A stretch of 64,000 nucleotides of DNA from Competibacter_A sp037045685 (lineage in GTDB: Bacteria > Pseudomonadota > Gammaproteobacteria > Competibacterales > Competibacteraceae). The notes under the pieces are model-generated. The model was not told the DNA's origin and did no database searches. It saw only the letters and a list, made by a program, of their open reading frames with translations. Below are positions 17,457-26,849 of the stretch, in pieces; position 1 is the first letter of the stretch, and each line of letters begins with the position of its first letter. The position numbers were made by a program, and so were the translations under genes. Where the stretch lies: positions 62,001-126,000 of the forward strand of contig JBAOII010000023.1 of the NCBI GenBank assembly GCA_037045685.1. Reading direction: 5' to 3'.

Positions 17457-19895
17457 ATGAATGCGAAAGAACGTCTGGTTCTGGTCGGTAACGGCATGGC
17501 CGGGATGCGCACTCTGGAGGAGTTGCTGGCCATCGCTCCGGAAAAATACGATATCACCGTGTTCGGCGCGGAGCCGCACGGCAATTACAACCGGATCATG
17601 CTGTCCCCAGTGCTCGCCGGCGAGAAGACGGTTGACCAGATCATGATCAATGATCTGAATTGGTACGTTGAGCGGGGCATCACGCTACATGTCGGCCAGG
17701 AAGTGACGCAAATAAACCGGGCGCGGCGGCAAGTCCACACCGCTGACGGCGCGATTGCACCCTACGACCGGCTCTTGTTGGCGACGGGTTCCAACCCGTT
17801 CATCCTGCCGATTCCAGGCAACGACCTGCCGGGCGTCATCGGCTTCCGCGACATCAAGGATGTGGAAACCATGCTGGCGGCGGCGCAAACCGGCAAGCAC
17901 GCGGTGGTCATCGGCGGCGGCCTGCTCGGGTTGGAAGCGGCCAACGGTTTGATGAAGCAGGGAATGCAGGTGACCGTGGTGCATGTGCTCGACACCCTGA
18001 TGGAGCGCCAGCTCGACCCGGTCGCGGCGGACATGCTGCGCGCGAGTCTGGAAGAGCGTGGCCTGCGTTTTCTGATGGGCGCCAACACCGCCGCCGTGCT
18101 CGGCGAAGAGCGGGTACGTGCCGTGCGTTTCAAGGATGGCCTGGAAATTCCGGCCGATTTGGTGGTGATGGCAGTCGGTATCCGGCCGAACATCGAACTG
18201 GCGAAGCAAGCGGGCATTTATTGCGAGCGCGGTATTGTCGTCAACGACACGATGCAGAGCTACGACCCGCGCGTGTACGCGGTCGGCGAGTGCGTGCAGC
18301 ATCGCGGCCAGTGTTACGGCCTGGTCGCGCCGCTGTGGGAGCAGGCCAAGGTTTGCGCCAACCATCTGGCTCGCTACGGCATCGGTCGCTATCAAGGTTC
18401 GGTGACCAGCACCAAACTCAAGGTCACCGGTATCGACCTGTTCTCCGCCGGTGACTTCAACGGCGGGCCGGGTTGCGAGGAAATCGTGCTGCGCGATCCG
18501 GCGCGCGGCGTTTACAAGAAGCTGGTGGTCAAGGAAAACCGGGTGCAGGGCGCGGTGCTGTACGGCGACACCGTGGATGGCACCTGGTATTTCCAGTTGT
18601 TGCGCGAAGGCACCGATATCGGCGCGTTTCGCGAAACCGTGCTATTCGGTCACGCCCACATGGCCGACTCGGGCCGCGACGGTTTCAGCGTGATGACGAT
18701 GGCCGACGACGCCGAAATCTGCGGCTGCAATGGCGTGTGCAAGGGCGCCATCGTCAAGGCGATTGCCGAAAAGAAGCTGTTTACCGTGGACGAGGTGCGC
18801 GCCCACACCAAGGCGTCGGCGTCCTGTGGTTCCTGCACCGGCTTGGTCGAGCAAATTCTCGCCGCCACCGTCGGCACCTTCGACAAGACGCCGAAGGAAA
18901 AGGCCCTGTGCAAATGTACCGAGCACAGCCACGATCAGGTGCGCAAGGTGATCCGCGAGCAGCACTTGACCCGTTTGCGGGCGGTGTTCGATTTCATGGA
19001 GTGGAAAACGCCGGACGGTTGCCATTCCTGCCGCCCCGCCATCAATTACTATCTGATTTCGACTTGGCCGGACGAAGCGCAAGACGATCAGCAGTCGCGC
19101 TTCATCAACGAGCGTGTCCATGCCAACATCCAGAAGGACGGCACCTATTCGGTAGTCCCGCGCATGTGGGGCGGCCTGACCAATCCTAAAGAATTGCGCG
19201 CCATCGCCGATGTCGCCGACAAGTTCAAGATTCCCACGGTGAAAGTGACCGGCGGCCAGCGCATCGACCTGCTTGGCGTCAAGAAGGAAGATTTGCCGAA
19301 AGTCTGGGCCGATCTCAACGCTGCGGGCATGGTGTCCGGCCACGCTTACGGCAAGAGCCTGCGCACCGTGAAAACCTGCGTCGGCTCCGACTGGTGCCGC
19401 TTCGGCACGCAGGACTCCACCGGCCTCGGCGTCAAGCTGGAAAAGATGACGTGGGGATCGTGGACGCCGCACAAGTTCAAGATGGCCGTCTCCGGCTGTC
19501 CGCGCAATTGCGCCGAAGCCACCATCAAGGACTTCGGCGTGGTCTGTGTGGATTCCGGCTACGAAATTCACGTCGGCGGCAACGGCGGTATCAAGATTCG
19601 CGGCACCGATCTGCTGTGCAAGTGCGCGACGGAAGAGGACGTGAAGGAATACTGCTGCGCATTTATGCAGCTTTACCGCGAAGAAGGCCGCTATCTGGAA
19701 CGCACCGCGCCATGGATCGAGCGGGTCGGTCTCAGCTATGTGAAATCGCGTATCGTCGAGGACGAAGAGAATCGCAAGGCGCTCTGCGCCCGTTTTCTCG
19801 CATCGCAACAGTATGCCCAGATCGATCCATGGGCGGAACGCGCCAGCGGTCGGGTGGACGCGCATGAGTTCCAGCCTTTACAGCGCGTGGGTTGA
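17457..19895 (+). CDS. nirB: Assimilatory nitrite reductase large subunit NirB
   Basis: 812 residues. The start is ATG 17457; the frame is open to 17352 but crosses a repeat. An N-terminal pyridine-nucleotide-disulfide oxidoreductase region (VGNGMAGMRTLEEL, second Rossmann VVIGGGLLGLEAANG) binds FAD and NAD(P)H. A BFD-like [2Fe-2S] domain follows (CGCNGVCKG, ASCGSCTG, about 421-475). The C-terminal sirohaem/[4Fe-4S] reductase half contains SGCPRNCAEATIKDFGVV. It reduces nitrite to ammonium in the cytoplasm together with NirD. Length and domain order are normal for the family. Confidence 0.93.
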   Translation: MNAKERLVLVGNGMAGMRTLEELLAIAPEKYDITVFGAEPHGNYNRIMLSPVLAGEKTVDQIMINDLNWYVERGITLHVGQEVTQINRARRQVHTADGAIAPYDRLLLATGSNPFILPIPGNDLPGVIGFRDIKDVETMLAAAQTGKHAVVIGGGLLGLEAANGLMKQGMQVTVVHVLDTLMERQLDPVAADMLRASLEERGLRFLMGANTAAVLGEERVRAVRFKDGLEIPADLVVMAVGIRPNIELAKQAGIYCERGIVVNDTMQSYDPRVYAVGECVQHRGQCYGLVAPLWEQAKVCANHLARYGIGRYQGSVTSTKLKVTGIDLFSAGDFNGGPGCEEIVLRDPARGVYKKLVVKENRVQGAVLYGDTVDGTWYFQLLREGTDIGAFRETVLFGHAHMADSGRDGFSVMTMADDAEICGCNGVCKGAIVKAIAEKKLFTVDEVRAHTKASASCGSCTGLVEQILAATVGTFDKTPKEKALCKCTEHSHDQVRKVIREQHLTRLRAVFDFMEWKTPDGCHSCRPAINYYLISTWPDEAQDDQQSRFINERVHANIQKDGTYSVVPRMWGGLTNPKELRAIADVADKFKIPTVKVTGGQRIDLLGVKKEDLPKVWADLNAAGMVSGHAYGKSLRTVKTCVGSDWCRFGTQDSTGLGVKLEKMTWGSWTPHKFKMAVSGCPRNCAEATIKDFGVVCVDSGYEIHVGGNGGIKIRGTDLLCKCATEEDVKEYCCAFMQLYREEGRYLERTAPWIERVGLSYVKSRIVEDEENRKALCARFLASQQYAQIDPWAERASGRVDAHEFQPLQRVG

Positions 19896-19913
19896 GGAGC
19901 GGAGACCATCATC

Positions 19914-20264
19914 ATGTACGACTGGCACGAAATCGGCGCGCTCGACGATATTCCCCGCCTGGGTTCGCGGGTGGTGCAAACGCCGCACGGCGATGTGGCA
20001 ATCTTTCGCACCGCCGACGATCAGGCATTCGCTCTGCGCGACCGCTGTCCGCACAAAGGCGGGCCGTTGTCGCAAGGCATCGTTCACGGTCATCGGATCA
20101 CCTGTCCGCTGCACAACTGGGTTCTGGAGCTGGAAAGCGGTCAGGCGGTCGCGCCGGACGTAGGTTGCGCCACGCATTATCCGGTGCGGCTGGAAAACGG
20201 TCGGCTTTGGCTGGGCTTGAACAACGTGGTCAGCTTGCCGACTGCAACCCCTGCAACCGCTTGA
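19914..20264 (+). CDS. nirD: Nitrite reductase small subunit NirD (Rieske type)
   Basis: 116 residues with a Rieske-like domain that keeps the cluster ligand motifs DRCPHKGGPLSQG and TCPLHNWVLELESG. Most enterobacterial NirD proteins lack these residues, so this one may bind a real [2Fe-2S] cluster, as in many nitrate-assimilating bacteria. It begins 18 bases after nirB and ends 16 bases before nasA. It partners NirB. Confidence 0.9.
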   Translation: MYDWHEIGALDDIPRLGSRVVQTPHGDVAIFRTADDQAFALRDRCPHKGGPLSQGIVHGHRITCPLHNWVLELESGQAVAPDVGCATHYPVRLENGRLWLGLNNVVSLPTATPATA

Positions 20265-20280
20265 AGGGGAGGGTGAAGCG

Positions 20281-22995
20281 ATGAGCGGCGCTAGCGAAAT
20301 GGCGCGCACCACCTGCCCCTATTGCGGAGTCGGTTGCGGCGTAAAGGTCACGATCGACGCCGACGGTGGCACGCGGGTAGAGGGCGACGAGCAACATCCC
20401 GCCAATTACGGACGACTGTGCTCGAAAGGCGCGGCGCTGGGCGAAACTCTGAGTCTCGATGACCGTCTGCTGTATCCCGAAATCGGGGGGCGGCGAGTTT
20501 CGTGGGACGAGGCGCTGGATGCGGTGGCCGAGGGATTTCGCCGCGTGCTGGCGGAGCACGGTCCCGATGCCGTCGCCTTTTACGTCTCCGGGCAATTGCT
20601 GACCGAGGATTACTACGTCGCCAACAAACTGATGAAGGGCTGCTTTGGCGGCGCCAACATCGACACCAATTCGCGGTTGTGCATGGCGTCCTCGGTGGCC
20701 GGCCACAAGCGGGCGTTCGGTTCGGACACCGTGCCCGGCTGCTATGAGGACTTGGAGGAGGCCGATCTGGTGGTGCTGGTCGGCTCCAATCTGGCCTGGT
20801 GTCATCCGGTGCTGTATCAGCGCATCCTTGCCGCGCGGGAACGGCGCGCGGGCCAGCCGAAACTGGTGGTGATCGACCCGCGCCGCACCGCCACTTGCGA
20901 TGCCGCCGAAACGCATTTGCCGCTCAAGCCCGGTTCCGACACGGCGCTGTTCAACGGCCTGCTGGTGCATCTCTATCAGCAGGATCGCTTGGACCCGGAG
21001 TTTATGGAGCGGCATGTCGCGGGTTTCTGGCCGGCTTATCGGGCGTCGAAGGAGGTCGCGCCCAGCGTTCCCGCCGTCGCGGCCCGGACCGGCTTGCCGG
21101 CAAGCGATGTGGCCGAGTTTTACGGCTTGTGGGGCCGCACCCGCAAAGTGGTGACGGTCTACTCGCAGGGCGTGAATCAATCCGCCCACGGTAGCGACAA
21201 GGTGAACGCCATCATCAATTGCCATCTGGCCACCGGACGCATCGGCCAGCCGGGCATGGGACCGTTCTCCGTGACCGGCCAGCCGAATGCGATGGGAGGG
21301 CGCGAGGTTGGCGGCTTGGCGAACCAACTGGCGGCACACCTGGATTTCGCGCCGGAGGATGTCGAGCGGGTGCGGCGGTTTTGGCACGAGCCTATACCCC
21401 TCGCTCTCCGGGAGAGGGGTTGGGGTGAGGGGATAGCGCCGGCTATCGCTACCAGCCCCGGCTTGAAAGCGGTCGATCTGTTTCAGGCGGTCGCCGATGG
21501 TCGGATCAAGGCGATTTGGATCATGGGCACCAATCCGGTGGTCAGCCTGCCCGACGCCGACGCCGCGCGAGCCGCCTTGCAACGCTGCCCGCTGGTGGTG
21601 GTCTCCGACGCCGTGGCCGATACCGACACCGTGCGACTGGCGCACGTCAAGTTGCCGGCGCTGACTTGGGGCGAGAAAGAGGGCACGGTCACCAATTCCG
21701 AGCGGCGGATTTCTCGCCAGCGGACCTTTTTGCCGTTGCCGGGCGAAGCGAAGCCCGACTGGTGGGCGATGACCCAAGTCGCCCGTCGGCTGGGGTTCGG
21801 CGCGCTGTTCCCTTTTGAGTCACCGGCGGCCGTTTTCCGCGAACACGCGGCTTTGTCGGGATTCGAGAACGGGGAGGGCAGCCGCCGCGACTTCGACATC
21901 TCCGCGCTCGCCGATCTCGCCGACACCGACTACGACGCCCTTCAGCCGGTGCAATGGCCGTTACCACGCGGCGCGACGGCGGGCGCGGCACGTCTGTTCG
22001 GCGCGGGCGGTTTTTTCACCGCCGACGGCAAAGCCCGTTGCGTCGCGGTCGGCGAACGCGCGCCGGTTCATGCGGTGGACGACAATTTTCCGCTGATTCT
22101 CAACAGCGGCCGGATTCGCGATCAGTGGCATACCATGACCCGCACCGGTAAAACGGCGCGACTGACCGGCCATATCCCCGAGCCTTACGTCGAGATTCAT
22201 CCGGTGGATGCGCTGGCCTGCGGCGTCAGCGAAACCATGCTGGCGCGCGTGCACAGCCGTTGGGGCGAGGTCATCGTCCGGGCGCGCACCAGCGCGGAAC
22301 AGCAACCGGGCAGCGTGTTCGTGCCGATGCACTGGGGTTCGCCGCTGGCGCCGCGCGGGCGGGTCAACGCGGCGGTCAATCCGGTAGTCGATCCGCTGTC
22401 CGGTCAACCGGAATTGAAACATACGCCGGTGCGGGTGCAGGCGTACCGTCCCCGCTGGCACGGTTTTTTGCTATCTCGCGCGGCCATCGATCCGCCGGCG
22501 GTCGAGTATCGGGTCAGCGTGCGCGACCGGGAATGTTGGCGCTACGAGCTGGCGGGGGAAACGGCGGCTGAGGACTGGCCGGCGATGGCGCGCGATCTGT
22601 TGGGCGATCAGCCGGGCTGGGAATGGCTGGAATTCGCCGATGTCGGCACAGGTCGCTACCGGGGCGCGGTGCTGGTGGGGGGACGTTTGGAAGCTTGTCT
22701 GTTCGTCGCGCCCACTCACGAACTACCGCCGCGCGGTTGGCTGGCTGGACTGTTTGCCGTCCAGGAACTCGGTCCCGCCGAGCGCGCCAGTCTGCTCGCA
22801 GGGCGTCCGGGAGGGGGACAGCGCGACAGCGGACGGATCGTCTGCGCCTGCTTCGGGGTGGGGCTCAACACCTTGACTGCCGCCATTCGCGAACAGGGAT
22901 TGGCGACGCCGGAAGCCATCGGCGCGACGCTGAAAGCCGGAACCAATTGCGGTTCCTGTGTGCCGGAGCTACGACAACTGATCGCGCAGGGCTAG
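20281..22995 (+). CDS. nasA: Assimilatory nitrate reductase catalytic subunit NasA
   Basis: 904 residues. The N-terminal [4Fe-4S] motif CPYCGVGCGVKV with a later LCSKGAALGE is followed by molybdopterin-binding domains and, at the C-terminus, a BFD-like [2Fe-2S] module (IVCACFGVG and TNCGSCVPELRQL). It reduces nitrate to nitrite in the cytoplasm. No separate electron-transfer subunit (NasC/NasB) is in the window, so electrons may enter through the BFD domain. About 18 residues near 370-390 (PIPLALRERGWGEGIAP) are encoded by an inserted palindromic repeat and interrupt an otherwise conserved region. Last gene of the operon. Confidence 0.92.
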   Translation: MSGASEMARTTCPYCGVGCGVKVTIDADGGTRVEGDEQHPANYGRLCSKGAALGETLSLDDRLLYPEIGGRRVSWDEALDAVAEGFRRVLAEHGPDAVAFYVSGQLLTEDYYVANKLMKGCFGGANIDTNSRLCMASSVAGHKRAFGSDTVPGCYEDLEEADLVVLVGSNLAWCHPVLYQRILAARERRAGQPKLVVIDPRRTATCDAAETHLPLKPGSDTALFNGLLVHLYQQDRLDPEFMERHVAGFWPAYRASKEVAPSVPAVAARTGLPASDVAEFYGLWGRTRKVVTVYSQGVNQSAHGSDKVNAIINCHLATGRIGQPGMGPFSVTGQPNAMGGREVGGLANQLAAHLDFAPEDVERVRRFWHEPIPLALRERGWGEGIAPAIATSPGLKAVDLFQAVADGRIKAIWIMGTNPVVSLPDADAARAALQRCPLVVVSDAVADTDTVRLAHVKLPALTWGEKEGTVTNSERRISRQRTFLPLPGEAKPDWWAMTQVARRLGFGALFPFESPAAVFREHAALSGFENGEGSRRDFDISALADLADTDYDALQPVQWPLPRGATAGAARLFGAGGFFTADGKARCVAVGERAPVHAVDDNFPLILNSGRIRDQWHTMTRTGKTARLTGHIPEPYVEIHPVDALACGVSETMLARVHSRWGEVIVRARTSAEQQPGSVFVPMHWGSPLAPRGRVNAAVNPVVDPLSGQPELKHTPVRVQAYRPRWHGFLLSRAAIDPPAVEYRVSVRDRECWRYELAGETAAEDWPAMARDLLGDQPGWEWLEFADVGTGRYRGAVLVGGRLEACLFVAPTHELPPRGWLAGLFAVQELGPAERASLLAGRPGGGQRDSGRIVCACFGVGLNTLTAAIREQGLATPEAIGATLKAGTNCGSCVPELRQLIAQG
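21397..21432. repeat. GC-rich palindromic repeat, copy 3 (in frame inside nasA)
   Basis: A 36-base REP-like element (CCCCTC...GAGAGGGG followed by GGGGTGAGGGG) inside nasA, just before the conserved PGLKAVDLF segment. It keeps the frame open and adds a Pro/Arg/Gly-rich loop. It is the clearest case here of a repeat entering a coding sequence. Confidence 0.7.
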
Positions 22996-23037
22996 AATCA
23001 TCGCTCCCGAAACCCTCATCAAGGAGCGAGAGTCGCG

Positions 23038-24217
23038 ATGTCCCGCGTTCAGACTGGTTTGGAAACGCTTCTCAAGGAATTTCCCGAAAAAATCCGTAAC
23101 GCCCGGATCGGGGTGGTGTGCCATCCCGCCAGCGTCGATGCCGAACTGCGTCACGCGCTCGATCTGCTGCGAGCGGCCGGCGCCCGGATCGCCGCCATTT
23201 TCGGTCCCGAAGCACGGCGCACGCGGCGAAGCGCAGGACATGGAGGATGTCGGTGACTTGCCGCTCGATCCCCGGCTCGGGGTGCCGGTCCACAGCCTGT
23301 ACGGCGCGACGTTCGAGAGCTTGACCCCGCGCCGGGAACAGCTTCAGGACCTCGATGCGCTGGTGATCGACCTGCAAGACGTGGGCGCGCGCTATTACAC
23401 CTTCGTCTGGACCATGGCGCTGTGCATGGAAGCGGCCGGCAAGGTCGGGGTGCGGGTGTTAGTTTGCGACCGTCCCAATCCCATCGACGGCCTGACCACC
23501 GAAGGCAATTTGATCAAACCGGGCTTCGAATCCTTCGTCGGTTTGCATCCTTTACCCAACCGGCACGGCCTGACGCCCGGCGAAATCGCCCGTTATGTCC
23601 AACAGCGCCGGGGCGTCCAGTGCGAGCTGGAGGTGGTGCCGATGCGCGGCTGGCGGCGCGAGATGCACTTCGAGGACACCGGATTGCCCTGGGTCTATCC
23701 GTCACCCAACATGCCGACCGTCGATACCGCGCTGGTTTATCCCGGCATGTGTTTGGTGGAGGCGACCGAGTTATCGGAAGGGCGCGGCACCTGTCGGCCG
23801 TTCGAGGTCGCCGGGGCGCCCGGCATCGACCCCGAAGCGCTCGCCGCCGACCTCTCGCGGCAAAAGCTCGCCGGCTGCCGGTTTCGTCCGCTCTATTTCC
23901 GGCCCAAGTTTCAAAAGCACGCCGGCGGCACTTGCGGGGGCGTGCAAATCCACGTCACCGACCGCCACCGCTTCGATTCGTATGCGGTGGGGGTCGCCTT
24001 CCTGCAAGGCGTCAAGCGCGTCGCCCCGGATGCGTTCGCTTGGCGCGCGAAGCCCTACGAGTTCGTGGCCGACATCCCCGCCATCGACCTGCTGGCGGGG
24101 GATGAGAAGCTGCGTCTGGCGCTGGAATCCGGCGCCGATCCAGCGGAACTCGCCGCCGGGTGGGCGCAAGAGCGGGCGGCGTTCGAGGAAATGCGCCGGG
24201 AGGCGCTGCTCTACTGA
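23038..24217 (+). CDS. DUF1343 / NamZ-like exo-N-acetylmuramidase, apparent frameshift
   Basis: The start is ATG 23038 with AAGGAG upstream. The first 58 residues (RIGVVCHPASVDAELRH, IAAIFGPE) are in one frame. After about 23212 the family sequence continues in the next frame (HGARGEAQDMEDVGD to the end). Removing one base, the G in GAA[G]CACGGC, restores the expected FGPEHG. The joined protein would have about 392 residues, normal for the family. DUF1343 includes NamZ, which removes terminal MurNAc from peptidoglycan fragments. No signal peptide is seen. A sequencing error is more likely than decay because the rest is well conserved. Confidence 0.75.
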
Positions 24218-24981
24218 TCGGTATCAGCCAATTCCGGCTTGGTGTGATAGCCGCGCGGGGTGTAGACCCATTGGCCCGCCCGCCGGGTTTCGCTGTTGCC
24301 GACCATGACCAGCGACAGCATGTTCAGCGGTTCCGGGTCCAGTTCGCCCAGGGTGGTGACGGTCAGTTGCTCGCCCTTGCGGGTGACGTTGAAAGCGACC
24401 ACGACCGGCGTTTCCGGCTGACGGTAGCGCAGCAGGATTTGCCGGGCTTCCAGCAGTTGCCAAGAGCGTTTGTTGGACACCGCGTTGTAAAAAGCGATGG
24501 CGAAATCGCCCTGCCCGGCCAGATCGATGCGCTTGGCGATCAGCTCCCACGGCGTCAGCAGGTCGGAGAGAGAAATCACGCAAAAGTCGTGCGCCAGCGG
24601 TGCGCCGACCCGCGCCGCCGTGGCCTGCATCGCCGAGATGCCGGGAATGACCTCGATATCGACCGCCGCCCATTCCGGTTTCGGCTTGCGCGCCAGCAGC
24701 TCGAACACCACTGTCGCCATGCCGTAGATGCCGGCGTCGCCGCTGGAAACCAATGCCGTGGTCCGGCCGCTGGCGGCGAGGTCCAGCGCCAGCGCGGCAC
24801 GAGCCAACTCCTCGCCCATCGGCGTTTTATGGCGGGTTTTGCCCTCGGTCAGCGGGCCGAGCAGGTTGAGATACAAGCCGTGCCCGGCCAGATCGGTGCA
24901 GGATTCCAGCGCCGCGCGGGCGGCAGGACTGAGATGCTCCAACCCGCCGGGGCCGGCGCCGATGATGTAGAGACGGTTCAT
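24211..24981 (-). CDS. cobJ: Precorrin-3B C17-methyltransferase CobJ
   Basis: 256 residues of the SAM-dependent tetrapyrrole methylase fold: N-terminal LYIIGAGPGGLEHLSPAA, then ALVSSGDAGIYGMATVVFEL and VIPGISAMQATAARVGAPLAHDFCVISLSDLLTPW, which are typical of CobJ/CbiH. It methylates C17 with ring contraction in cobalamin synthesis. Its 3' end overlaps the convergent NamZ-like gene by 7 bases. In many genomes it sits directly beside cbiG; here cbiG lies 3.2 kb upstream on the same strand, with three opposite-strand genes between. Confidence 0.92.
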   Translation of the reverse strand: MNRLYIIGAGPGGLEHLSPAARAALESCTDLAGHGLYLNLLGPLTEGKTRHKTPMGEELARAALALDLAASGRTTALVSSGDAGIYGMATVVFELLARKPKPEWAAVDIEVIPGISAMQATAARVGAPLAHDFCVISLSDLLTPWELIAKRIDLAGQGDFAIAFYNAVSNKRSWQLLEARQILLRYRQPETPVVVAFNVTRKGEQLTVTTLGELDPEPLNMLSLVMVGNSETRRAGQWVYTPRGYHTKPELADTDQ

Positions 24982-25199
24982 GATTTCTCGGGTGCGATGG
25001 TTTGCGGTTTGTCGCGATGACGGAAAGCGAAGGTTAACCGAATCGCGCTCGAACTGGAAAAATAGTTGTTGTCACAAAATCAGCATAGTTGATGCGAATG
25101 GTTTCGAGCCTCAGACTGTGCGACAGGCCGCCGAAAAGCCCGATTTGCTATACTTTATCGCGCGTTCCGAACCCGTTTTCACAACCGAAGGGATAAAGC

Positions 25200-25880
25200 A
25201 TGTCGAAAAAAACTCTCTTGGCCATCCTGACCGCTCTCGTTGTGACCGCGCCCGCGTTTGCCGAGGAACACGCGCACGGCGATGTCGCCGTGGCGCGAGC
25301 CATCTTGAAGGAGATCTTGGCGGACGACAGCGCCTACGTCGCGGCACACAATGCCGCGTTCTTTCAGGAGCTTGCCAAAGGCCAGCACCCGAGGGCGACG
25401 GTCGTGACCTGCTCCGATTCCCGGGTTCAAACCAATACTTTGGATAAAACACCCGAGAGTGATCTCTTTGTGGTGCGCAATATCGGTAACCAACTGGCGA
25501 CCGCCAAGGGTTCGGTGCAATACGGCGTGAACCACTTGGCTTCCTCTTTGCTGATTTTTGTCGGCCATTCGTCTTGCGGCGCGATCAAGGCCGCCAGCGG
25601 CGACTATTCCGGCTTGGAACCCGACATCAAAAAAGAGTTGGACACCATCAGCATTCCCAAGGGCATCTCCAATATCGATGGCGTGAAAGCCAATGTCAAC
25701 AACCAGGTGGCGGCGGCGGTCAAGGAATGGAACGGGAAAATCGAGGAAGGCCACCTGATGGTAGTCGGCGCGGTCTATGACTTCGCCGATGACATGAAGG
25801 AAGGGTCCGGCAAGCTCAACATCATCAACGTCAACGGCGAAACCGATCCGGCCAAAATCAAGGCGTCGCTGGACAAATAA
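25200..25880 (+). CDS. Exported beta-class carbonic anhydrase
   Basis: 226 residues. A Sec signal peptide (MSKKTLLAILTALVVTAPAFAEE) precedes a beta-carbonic anhydrase domain with the zinc-site motifs CSDSR and HSSCGAI. It interconverts carbon dioxide and bicarbonate, and the signal indicates a periplasmic location. Length is normal. It is the first of three rightward genes sitting between the leftward cobalamin genes cobJ and cbiG. Confidence 0.9.
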   Translation: MSKKTLLAILTALVVTAPAFAEEHAHGDVAVARAILKEILADDSAYVAAHNAAFFQELAKGQHPRATVVTCSDSRVQTNTLDKTPESDLFVVRNIGNQLATAKGSVQYGVNHLASSLLIFVGHSSCGAIKAASGDYSGLEPDIKKELDTISIPKGISNIDGVKANVNNQVAAAVKEWNGKIEEGHLMVVGAVYDFADDMKEGSGKLNIINVNGETDPAKIKASLDK

Positions 25881-25954
25881 TCACTTGCCCTCTCGCCGGC
25901 TCTCGCCTCTCCGATGCGTGGCCCGGTCACCCTTCTCGATGCTCGGATAGCCGC

Positions 25955-26803
25955 ATGTCCGATCGAATCCAGCTCTCGGACGGGACCGGCCACATAAATC
26001 GGCACGCCGATTTTGCCTCGCGCTACGTTGCTCCCCGTCATGTAGATGTCTGGTGTCCGTACGGTGTTGCCGCGCCGTCGGCGACTCGCTACCCGGTCAT
26101 CTACATGCACGACGGGCAAAATCTGTTCGATCCCGCCCTGTCCTTCATCGGAGTCGATTGGGGCATGGACGAGGCCATGACCCGCCTGATTCGCGATACC
26201 GGCCACCCGGGCGCCATCGTCGTCGGGATATGGAACAGCCCGCTGCGCTGGCGGGAATACATGCCTCACAAACCTCTGGCCACGCCTTCGGGGCGGCGAC
26301 TGTTACCGCGATTCATCGAGCAGGCGGGCGGAGAACCCCTGTCGTCGGAGTATCTCCGATTTATCGTCGAGGAACTCAAGCCCTTCATCGACCAAAACTA
26401 TCCGACCCTGCCCGAACCGGGGCATGCTCTGGTGATGGGTTCCAGCATGGGGGGGTTGATCTCGCTTTACGCGCTGATCGAGTACCCCGATGTTTTCGGT
26501 GGAGCGGGGTGCTTATCGACGCATTGGCCCATCGGCGATGAATTCATGGTAACATTTCTTGGCAAATCATTACCGATGGCGGGTCAGCATAGGCTTTATT
26601 TTGATCATGGTACCGAGACGCTGGACCATGATTATGAACCTTATCAGCGACTGATGGATAATTTTGTGCGGACCTCAGGCTATGAGGCCGGCCGGGATTG
26701 GCTAACCCGCAAGTTCGGTGGGGCGGAGCATTCCGAGCGGGCTTGGCGAGATCGAATATCTATTCCCTTAGCGTTTCTTTTGAATATCGGGAGTTTTTAT
26801 TAG
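25955..26803 (+). CDS. Alpha/beta-hydrolase esterase (Fes/D-like family)
   Basis: 282 residues of the putative esterase family related to enterochelin esterase. DVWCPYGV...YPVIYMHDGQNLFDP is typical of the N-terminal part, and GSSMGGLISLY (about 165) is the nucleophile elbow with catalytic Ser. HSERAWRDRI near the end supplies the likely catalytic His. No signal peptide. Substrate unknown. The 3' third is visibly AT-richer than the 5' part, and the next gene continues that composition. The last residues (LLNIGSFY) differ from the usual LLG ending, so the end may have been replaced. Confidence 0.8.
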   Translation: MSDRIQLSDGTGHINRHADFASRYVAPRHVDVWCPYGVAAPSATRYPVIYMHDGQNLFDPALSFIGVDWGMDEAMTRLIRDTGHPGAIVVGIWNSPLRWREYMPHKPLATPSGRRLLPRFIEQAGGEPLSSEYLRFIVEELKPFIDQNYPTLPEPGHALVMGSSMGGLISLYALIEYPDVFGGAGCLSTHWPIGDEFMVTFLGKSLPMAGQHRLYFDHGTETLDHDYEPYQRLMDNFVRTSGYEAGRDWLTRKFGGAEHSERAWRDRISIPLAFLLNIGSFY

Positions 26804-26849
26804 ATTTAGGTTCGTTTGGGAACGATTAAATTGATTAAGGATGCGATTA

